Shown: positions 42,467 through 48,222 of the stretch, one piece after another
Layout: each line of letters begins with the position of its first letter
Position numbering within the stretch: position 1 is the first letter of the stretch
From: Candidatus Methanomethylicota archaeon
GTDB taxonomy: Archaea; Thermoproteota; Methanomethylicia; Culexarchaeales; Culexarchaeaceae
DNA: 64,000 nucleotides
Reading direction: 5' to 3'
NCBI GenBank assembly: GCA_020833005.1
Contig: JAJHRD010000004.1
Span: 39,963-103,962 of the forward strand
Made by a program: the position numbers and the translations under genes
Notes under the pieces: generated by a model
The model's input: only the letters and a program-made list of their open reading frames with translations
Told to the model about the DNA's origin: nothing
The model's database searches: none

Positions 42467-43330
42467 TTAACCCACCAACCTACCAATTATGTTTTCAGTT
42501 GAAATTGCATGTGTATTTAAGCCGAAACTTTCTGGCTTAATTCCAAAACTTAAAGCTAAGAGTTCACTTAAATGTAACACTGGAATCCCATATTCTAATC
42601 CTTCATCTTTGAATGTTAATTGGGCTTTCTCAAATTGATCGTAGCATGCTGGGCATGCAACCACAATTGCATTTGCACCTGAATTCTTTATGGCATCAAG
42701 CTTCCACTTAGTCCTCTCCCTCATAGCCTTATCCACTGAGTATAGCATTAATGGGTATCCACAGCAAACACGCTCCAAACCATAATCAACGATCTCAACA
42801 TTCAAAGCCTTCACAATTTCCCTAAGATACTTGGCACCCCTCTCATCACTCATCTTATATAATTTGCATCCTGGGTGAAGTGCAATTTTAAGCCAACTTA
42901 AATCCACATTAACATTGCTTCTAATAGCATTTAAACCAACATCCTCAAACAATACTTCAGTATAATGTTTAACTTTAATAGTCCCATTAAATTTCAATCC
43001 AAACCCCTTAAGATTCCCATTAATCCTCTCCCTCAAATCACTTGACTCAATAAGCTTCTCCCTAGCTTCATGCAGAGACTCCCAACACCCATTACACATC
43101 ACAATTATATCCCTCCCAACGGCTTCAGCTAAGGATAGGTTTCTAGCAGCCACAGTTAACCATAAATTTTCATCCACAAGTCTAGCTATTTCTGGAACTG
43201 GGCAGCATGAAGCTCCATTTATATCGAGGAGGTTGATTCCAAGCTTACTGGATATGGCTCTCATGGATGATTCAGCAAATGGCTGCATTGCAGGTATATA
43301 GCATCCTAGGAATAGGCTGTATTCAAGCAT
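42467..43330 (-). CDS. hdrB: Heterodisulfide reductase subunit B (canonical HdrB)
   Basis: A 287-residue protein with two CCG domains: C at LFLGCYIPAMQP, NGASCCPVPE and CNGCWESL, then ALHPGCKLY, VCCGYPLML and ACPACYDQF. In methanogens these bind the paired non-cubane [4Fe-4S] clusters that split CoM-S-S-CoB. All motif cysteines are intact, so a disulfide or thiol substrate is likely here too. It is the best HdrB in the window and is encoded between the lipoyl carrier/ferredoxin genes and the hydrogenase small subunit, not next to the HdrA/HdrC pair. Confidence 0.92.
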   Translation of the reverse strand: MLEYSLFLGCYIPAMQPFAESSMRAISSKLGINLLDINGASCCPVPEIARLVDENLWLTVAARNLSLAEAVGRDIIVMCNGCWESLHEAREKLIESSDLRERINGNLKGFGLKFNGTIKVKHYTEVLFEDVGLNAIRSNVNVDLSWLKIALHPGCKLYKMSDERGAKYLREIVKALNVEIVDYGLERVCCGYPLMLYSVDKAMRERTKWKLDAIKNSGANAIVVACPACYDQFEKAQLTFKDEGLEYGIPVLHLSELLALSFGIKPESFGLNTHAISTENIIGRLVG

Positions 43331-43345
43331 ATGGATACCTCCAAC

Positions 43346-43624
43346 CTAATATTTGAAATCCCTCCTATCAAAGTCGAATCCAATCCTTCTACCAGCACCA
43401 ATCGATTTAATGAGATTGAACATTTGATTCACATATTCAGTGTTGCTATATGCTGTGGGGGGTATGCTTGGCAAACCAATCCTACTCCTAGTCCTCTGCA
43501 TATATCTAGAAAGCATTGGAACATGACCAGTTCTAAGTATACTCCTAATTGGAGATTTAAGTGAATCTTGCAATCCCACAATATCCTTCCTTAATGGGTA
43601 AATTTTACCTTCGCTGGAGCTCAT
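43346..43624 (-). CDS. Cysteine-free HdrC C-terminal-like protein
   Basis: A 92-residue soluble protein with no cysteine. It overlaps the upstream ferredoxin gene by 4 bases (ATGA) and precedes hdrB by 15 bases, the usual place of hdrC. The stretch GHVPMLSRYMQRTRSRIGLP followed by PPTAYSNTEYVNQMF and IKSIG looks like the part of HdrC after its Fe-S domain. My reading is a split HdrC in which Fe-S clusters are supplied by the separate ferredoxin at 43621-44106. The homology is weak and should be tested. Confidence 0.5.
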   Translation of the reverse strand: MSSSEGKIYPLRKDIVGLQDSLKSPIRSILRTGHVPMLSRYMQRTRSRIGLPSIPPTAYSNTEYVNQMFNLIKSIGAGRRIGFDFDRRDFKY

Positions 43625-44106
43625 GATCTCACCCTCTCCAAAACCTCCCTCCTAGGTAATACTTGAAGTGCACCAGTACTACAATACTTTGCACATAGAA
43701 ATTCACCTTTACATGCATCACATTTAACGCTAACCCTCAATTTCTCATCGAAAAATGGTATTGAGATGGGGCATGCATAATTACAGCTTCTACAACCAAT
43801 ACATAGAGCTGGATTTATTAATACAAAGCCTGTTATGGGATCCTTACTTATAGCTTTAGGTCCCACTGGACATGCAGCCATACAAAATGGGTCTTGACAA
43901 TGACTGCAGTAATTGTTTATGAAGAGTGGATTCCCCTCAGGGTTCAATGCCACCATCAAGTATGCCTTCGAAATATCAATTACCCCATAATGCTTGTATG
44001 AGCAAACCTCCATGCAATATAGGCATCCTGAACATTTATTTGGATCATAGAAGAGCACTTTCTGTTCCTCTAAATTCAAGGTGCATGCCCCACAACAATT
44101 TTTCAC
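43621..44106 (-). CDS. Four-cluster 4Fe-4S ferredoxin (HycB/CooF/DmsB-like)
   Basis: A 161-residue electron-transfer protein with four [4Fe-4S] motifs: CSGCLYCMEVC, CSHCQDPFCMAAC, CIGCRSCNYAC and CDACKGEFLCAKYC. The family wires hydrogenases, CO dehydrogenase or molybdopterin enzymes to partner proteins. Here it is translationally coupled (4-base overlaps) to the lipoyl carrier upstream and the HdrC-like piece downstream, so it likely joins the hydrogenase to the Hdr module. The short N-terminal CCGAC adds two or three extra cysteines. Confidence 0.88.
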   Translation of the reverse strand: MKNCCGACTLNLEEQKVLFYDPNKCSGCLYCMEVCSYKHYGVIDISKAYLMVALNPEGNPLFINNYCSHCQDPFCMAACPVGPKAISKDPITGFVLINPALCIGCRSCNYACPISIPFFDEKLRVSVKCDACKGEFLCAKYCSTGALQVLPRREVLERVRS

Positions 44107-44498
44107 TGCTGATACTTAGAGTACTCTTCGGCAGTTAAAAGTTCATCCTTCTCCTCTTCCCACTTTGTTGGTTGAATTATAACTAGCCATCCAGCTCCAT
44201 ATGGATCTACATTAACAAGTGATGGTTGCTTTAAAACCCTCTCATTAACCTGCTTTATAACACCACTAACTGGGGATATAAGGTCGCTGGTGGCTTTAGT
44301 GGACTCTATAACTCCGAAGGGCTCATACTGTGAAACTGTTGTGCCAACACTCTCTAATCTAATTCTCCTAACGGTCTTCAACATCTTTTGCGCATAATCT
44401 GTTATCCCAACCCTAACAGTACCATCTGGTAGAAGTTCAGCCCATGTATGGTCTGGAATGTAGTATATGCCTTCACGCAAAACATAACTCTTACTCAT
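44103..44498 (-). CDS. Lipoyl carrier protein, GcvH/LbpA-like, in the hydrogenase-Hdr operon
   Basis: About 131 residues in the GcvH hybrid-motif fold. The lipoylation lysine is Lys68 in GVIESTKATSDLISPVSG, matching GcvH. No glycine-cleavage P or T protein gene is nearby. Instead it opens an operon of ferredoxin, HdrB and hydrogenase genes. Lipoate-binding proteins (LbpA) of this fold are known partners of the sulfur-oxidising Hdr-like complex, so a carrier of a thiol or disulfide substrate for HdrB is my inference. ATG at 44498 has AGGTG 8 bases ahead and a TATA box at 44536-44544. Confidence 0.88.
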   Translation of the reverse strand: MSKSYVLREGIYYIPDHTWAELLPDGTVRVGITDYAQKMLKTVRRIRLESVGTTVSQYEPFGVIESTKATSDLISPVSGVIKQVNERVLKQPSLVNVDPYGAGWLVIIQPTKWEEEKDELLTAEEYSKYQQ

Positions 44499-44535
44499 AT
44501 CCACACACCTGGCAAAATAAGATTATACTTGACTT

Positions 44536-44544
44536 CTTAAATAG
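44536..44544 (-). promoter_or_regulatory. Promoter of the GcvH-ferredoxin-HdrB-hydrogenase operon
   Basis: The minus strand reads ACTATTTAAG, placing transcription start near 44514 and a 16-base leader that contains the AGGTG ribosome site before the ATG at 44498. It indicates that the second half of the redox cluster can be transcribed separately. Confidence 0.5.
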
Positions 44545-44548
44545 TTTA

Positions 44549-44564
44549 CCATAGACCACTATGG
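44549..44564. promoter_or_regulatory. Perfect 6-bp palindrome beside the GcvH operon promoter
   Basis: CCATAG-ACCA-CTATGG, centred about 16 bases upstream of the TATA box at 44536-44544. Possible regulator-binding site or hairpin at the junction between the two redox operons. Confidence 0.35.
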
Positions 44565-44583
44565 ATAAATCTAGGTGATATTT

Positions 44584-44590
44584 AAAAAAA
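44584..44590 (-). terminator. T-run terminator after the fumarate-reductase flavoprotein
   Basis: Seven consecutive T on the minus strand, three bases after the flavoprotein stop codon. With the promoter at 44536 it separates the two redox operons. Confidence 0.5.
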
Positions 44591-44593
44591 GGT

Positions 44594-46270
44594 TTAAATT
44601 GGGAATATTGGTATGGCTTTGGATAGAACCTTTTCCCCTCTATATTCTGGTAGTAGCATTGGTGAACGCCTATCCCTTGGGACACCAATTTTCTCAAGCT
44701 CCTCAACATATCTGGGTATGTGGTTCAATGTTAACTTCCCCGGGCTAACACCACTCTTAACATACTTTGCAGCTGAAATACCAGCCCTCCTACCATAAAC
44801 GAGAATTTCTAGTAGTGAATTGCCCATAAGCCTATTCTTCCCATGAACTCCACCCGTAACTTCCCCAGCTGCAAAGAAACCTTCAATGATTCCATTAACA
44901 CCTAAAACTTGTCCATACTTGTTTATACATACACCGCCATTCATGTAGTGTAGGGTTGGGAAGACGAGTATAGGCTCTTTTGTGACATCTATACCGAACC
45001 GGGCATACATCCTATAAACTGAGGATAGATACCTCTTAGTAGCGCCCTCGCCTCTAACAATGTCCACCATTGGAGTGTCAAGCCAAACCCCCCTAACCCC
45101 AGTCGGTGTAACTACGCCTTTATTCCTACCATAACACTCCCTTATTATCGCAGCTGAAACAGCATCCCTAGTTTCAAGTGGATATACGAATTGTTCACCA
45201 TCAATGTTAACTAGCTGTGCACCCATGGATCTAACCTTCTCAGTTATGAGCAATCCAAGTATCTGATCTGGATATGCTGCACCTGTTGGATGGTATTGTG
45301 TGGCGTCTAGATCCCTTAGCTTTGCCCCAACCCTATAAGCTAGGACTACTCCATCCATTGTGGCTCCATAGTGGTTTGTAGTTGGAAAGTTTTGTATGTG
45401 TAGTCTACCATAACCTCCAGTAGCTAAGATTACGGCTTTAGCTCTAGCAACATAATACTCCTTCGTCTCCATATTCCATAAGATTGCACCTGTAACCCTA
45501 TTTCCATAATCATCTGTTAGCAACTCTATTGCTGGGGAGAATTCCAACACATTTATCCCCCTATTTAAAGCTTCATCCATCAATACACGCATAATTTCAA
45601 GTCCAGTGTAATCTTTACATGAATGCATCCTATTCCTAGATGCACCTCCACCTGAAACTTCAATCATAGTTCCATCAGGCTCCTTATCAAATATCACGCC
45701 TAAATCCTCAAGCCACTTTATTATGAATGGTGCATCTCTAACAAGCTCCCTAACGAGCTCAGGGTCATTTGCATACAGTCCACCACCCATAATGTCTAGG
45801 AAATGTCTTGCAGGACTATCATTCGGTCTATCCGCAGCTTGTATACCACCTTGAGCCATCTTGGTATTTGCATCCCCAAACCTAAGCTTTGTAGCTATGA
45901 GAATATTCTCTGCAGGTATACCTTCAATGTTAGCCCATATGGCTGCAGAAGTCCCTGCACCCCCACTTCCAATTACAAGTATATCCACATCGTAATCTAT
46001 CCTACTTAAATCTATATCCTTAGGATCTATTAGTGGGTAGGCTTCAATGAGATTTGCAACTTCATGTGGAACCATTAATCCAGCACTTGGACCAATCTTT
46101 ATGGGTCTCTTAGTCCCCTCCTTATAATCTGGATGCCAAACTTTGAGGAGCTCCATCCTCTCATCTGGGCTAAGCCTCCTATACCTCTCCTTAAGCCTCC
46201 TCTCCCTAGTCTCCTCCACAATCTTAATGTATTCCCTCATGTAATCTGGATACCCAACCTTTTGAGACAT
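44594..46270 (-). CDS. Fumarate reductase/succinate dehydrogenase-type flavoprotein (TfrA-like)
   Basis: A 558-residue FAD enzyme. FAD motifs are DILVIGSGGAGTSAA and KAVILATGGYG, with MAQGGIQAA and RNRMHSCKDYTG. Active-site residues match fumarate reductase: YHPTGAAYP, an Arg in EKVRSMGAQ, His in PTLHYMNGGV and Arg in NRLMGNSLLEI. The His that holds FAD covalently in respiratory enzymes is Asn here (DANTKMAQGG), so FAD is likely non-covalent. A 75-residue N-terminal extension precedes the fold. No membrane-anchor genes are present, so with the Fe-S and CCG subunits it resembles soluble thiol:fumarate reductase. Confidence 0.88.
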   Translation of the reverse strand: MSQKVGYPDYMREYIKIVEETRERRLKERYRRLSPDERMELLKVWHPDYKEGTKRPIKIGPSAGLMVPHEVANLIEAYPLIDPKDIDLSRIDYDVDILVIGSGGAGTSAAIWANIEGIPAENILIATKLRFGDANTKMAQGGIQAADRPNDSPARHFLDIMGGGLYANDPELVRELVRDAPFIIKWLEDLGVIFDKEPDGTMIEVSGGGASRNRMHSCKDYTGLEIMRVLMDEALNRGINVLEFSPAIELLTDDYGNRVTGAILWNMETKEYYVARAKAVILATGGYGRLHIQNFPTTNHYGATMDGVVLAYRVGAKLRDLDATQYHPTGAAYPDQILGLLITEKVRSMGAQLVNIDGEQFVYPLETRDAVSAAIIRECYGRNKGVVTPTGVRGVWLDTPMVDIVRGEGATKRYLSSVYRMYARFGIDVTKEPILVFPTLHYMNGGVCINKYGQVLGVNGIIEGFFAAGEVTGGVHGKNRLMGNSLLEILVYGRRAGISAAKYVKSGVSPGKLTLNHIPRYVEELEKIGVPRDRRSPMLLPEYRGEKVLSKAIPIFPI

Positions 46271-46273
46271 AAT

Positions 46274-46981
46274 CTACCCCCCTACCTCCTCAATATCCCT
46301 ACTATCATACAACTTCTTCAATTCAGCAAGATTCATTTTAACCAGTCTATCAAGTTCCATATCAAACTTCCCCTCCTCTATCTCCTTAACCCTAATTTCA
46401 AGATGCTTGGCTTTTGGAGCGATGTACTTGCCATAGAGCCTCCTAACCAACTGGAATACGTGGTAATGGATTATTTCAGCTGGACATCTAATGCTACATA
46501 ATCCACATGAAATGCAATCAAAGCATAACTCAGCGGCTTTAGCTATATCCCCCCTCTTAATCATCTGTATTGCATCCATGACCTGCAATTCCTGTGGGCA
46601 TGCCTTAGTACATGCATTGCATGCAACACACCTAGCTACTTCTGGATACAATGCCAATACAGTTGCACCCGTAGGCTTTAACTCCTCAATATTATACTTA
46701 ACCTTCTCTGCTGGTGCAAAGGGTATTTGAACAAGGTACATTCCATCTTGAACTGTTGTCTGGCATGCTAGAGCTGTGTAGAGTCTGTAATCCCCCTTAA
46801 GCCTATATATCGTTGCACATGCACCGCAGAATCCACCCCTACAACCAGCACCCCTAATATACTGGTATCCAGCATACTCAACAGCCTTCATTATAGTTAT
46901 CCCAGCAGGAACCTCATACTCCTTACCCATAATGTATATTTTCACGGTCTTCCTAAGTTCAGTTTGACCCGCCATGTTCAC
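46274..46981 (-). CDS. Fumarate reductase-type iron-sulfur subunit (TfrB N-terminal half-like)
   Basis: A 235-residue protein. The N-terminal [2Fe-2S] domain has AGCRGGFCGACATIY and LACQTTVQDGM; the C-terminal domain has CVACNACTKACPQ and CFDCISCGLCSIRCP for two [4Fe-4S] clusters. It would conduct electrons between the flavoprotein and the CCG protein. In methanogen TfrB this part is fused to an HdrB-like domain; here that domain is a separate upstream gene with a 4-base overlap. Confidence 0.9.
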   Translation of the reverse strand: MNMAGQTELRKTVKIYIMGKEYEVPAGITIMKAVEYAGYQYIRGAGCRGGFCGACATIYRLKGDYRLYTALACQTTVQDGMYLVQIPFAPAEKVKYNIEELKPTGATVLALYPEVARCVACNACTKACPQELQVMDAIQMIKRGDIAKAAELCFDCISCGLCSIRCPAEIIHYHVFQLVRRLYGKYIAPKAKHLEIRVKEIEEGKFDMELDRLVKMNLAELKKLYDSRDIEEVGG

Positions 46982-47832
46982 CCACCACCAATTTTACTCT
47001 TAAATATTGAAAGAGTTTCTTGGGATAGTTTTTCATCGAGGCCCATGGCATAAGCCATCAACTCAGTGAAATATAGTGTTGGTATATTAAATTTGTTTCT
47101 AACAATATTTAAGTTGTAATGGCAAAGTGGACATGCAGTTATTATCATGTCTGCACCCCACCTCCCAGCAGCTCTAACTATCTCCCCAACAGTCCTCTCA
47201 ACCATACTCCTATCATAAACCACATTATAAGAACCACAACACCTCTTCTCATATGGGAATTTAATGGGCTTAGCGCCTAAACTGGAGATAAGATCTGATA
47301 GTATATGTGGATCTTCAGGGTCATCTATACCAATACCCCTTGGTCTAAGTAGTGAACAACTATAGAATGGTGCAACCTTTAATTTGCTTAAATCCCTCTT
47401 AACAGCCCCCCTAACCCTCTTAAAACCTATGATATTATCATCCAATATTATTTCAAGCACATGCTTAACATCCACACCACAATTATATCTAGGCTCATCA
47501 TCCATGTACTTACTTAGATTATCAAGCTTCTCAGGATCACTTGTAACGATCTCATTAACCTTCTTCAATGTACTATAACACATGGAGCATAGGGTTATAA
47601 GCCTATTATCCCCAACCCTACCCATAAATTCTTGAGCCCTTATAAGATCCCTCAGTGGAGCCACATGTTGCATAACTGCATCAGCAGAATACTCATACAC
47701 TACGCCACAACAATTCCATCTATCCAGCTCCACAAGCTCCACATCAAAAAGTTTCAAAACTGCGATGGCGGAATCCTCATAGCTTTTAGCGTAATCCTTA
47801 ACTGAGCAGCCAGGGTAATACATGAACTTCAA
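46978..47832 (-). CDS. HdrB-like CCG-domain protein (TfrB C-terminal half-like)
   Basis: A 284-residue protein with two CCG motifs, YPGCSVKD / WNCCGVVYE / CSMCYSTL and YSCSLLRP / RCCGSYNVV / ACPLCHYNL, all cysteines present. It should bind paired non-cubane clusters and reduce or form a disulfide. Gene order HdrA, HdrC, this protein, Fe-S subunit, flavoprotein suggests electron flow between Hdr-type flavin chemistry and fumarate/succinate. Sequence is clearly different from the canonical HdrB at 42467-43330, so the cluster has two CCG proteins with distinct partners. Confidence 0.88.
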   Translation of the reverse strand: MKFMYYPGCSVKDYAKSYEDSAIAVLKLFDVELVELDRWNCCGVVYEYSADAVMQHVAPLRDLIRAQEFMGRVGDNRLITLCSMCYSTLKKVNEIVTSDPEKLDNLSKYMDDEPRYNCGVDVKHVLEIILDDNIIGFKRVRGAVKRDLSKLKVAPFYSCSLLRPRGIGIDDPEDPHILSDLISSLGAKPIKFPYEKRCCGSYNVVYDRSMVERTVGEIVRAAGRWGADMIITACPLCHYNLNIVRNKFNIPTLYFTELMAYAMGLDEKLSQETLSIFKSKIGGG

Positions 47833-47838
47833 CCACGA

Positions 47839-48210
47839 TCACCCCGTAAGCTTCCTTGAAGCTGATATCAGAGCTATTTGAGGTAAATCCCCAAGCCCCT
47901 TAACCCTCCTCAAATCCACTGGATAAATGTTTTTACGTTGAACAATGGTTCTAAGGACATTTATCATTCTAGCTGGATCTATATCCCTCGGACACCTAAC
48001 ACTACAAGTATTACATGAAGCACAAACCCAAATGGTCTTGCAATTCAAAACCTCAGGCATATCGAGTTGAATCATCCTTATAACTTGATGTGGAGGAACA
48101 TCCATATCCTTAATCATTGGACAACTACCACTACAAATACCACATTGAATACATAGGTATGGATTCTTCCCACTCAACTCATAAACAGTTTGAGGTAAAC
48201 CTCTAAACAT
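47839..48210 (-). CDS. hdrC: Heterodisulfide reductase subunit C
   Basis: A 123-residue short HdrC with two [4Fe-4S] motifs, CIQCGICSGSCPM and CASCNTCSVRCPRDI. It bridges HdrA flavin and the CCG protein. Shorter than methanogen HdrC (about 180 residues), because the C-terminal tail is reduced to about 40 residues. Encoded 12 bases after hdrA and 6 bases before the CCG gene. Confidence 0.92.
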   Translation of the reverse strand: MFRGLPQTVYELSGKNPYLCIQCGICSGSCPMIKDMDVPPHQVIRMIQLDMPEVLNCKTIWVCASCNTCSVRCPRDIDPARMINVLRTIVQRKNIYPVDLRRVKGLGDLPQIALISASRKLTG

Positions 48211-48222
48211 GACTAAACCCCC

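Noticed and set aside
43331..43564. Plus-strand frame of 77 codons opposite the HdrC-tail-like gene
   Set aside because: Antisense to tightly coupled operon genes, no family and no promoter.
44103..44498. Assignment of the GcvH-like gene to glycine cleavage
   Set aside because: No gcvP or gcvT is present, and translation is coupled to ferredoxin and Hdr genes.
44594..46270. L-aspartate oxidase (NadB) as identity of the flavoprotein, which would complete NadA/NadC
   Set aside because: Context with Fe-S and CCG subunits, length and the N-terminal extension favour a fumarate-reductase-type subunit; NadB remains a distant alternative.
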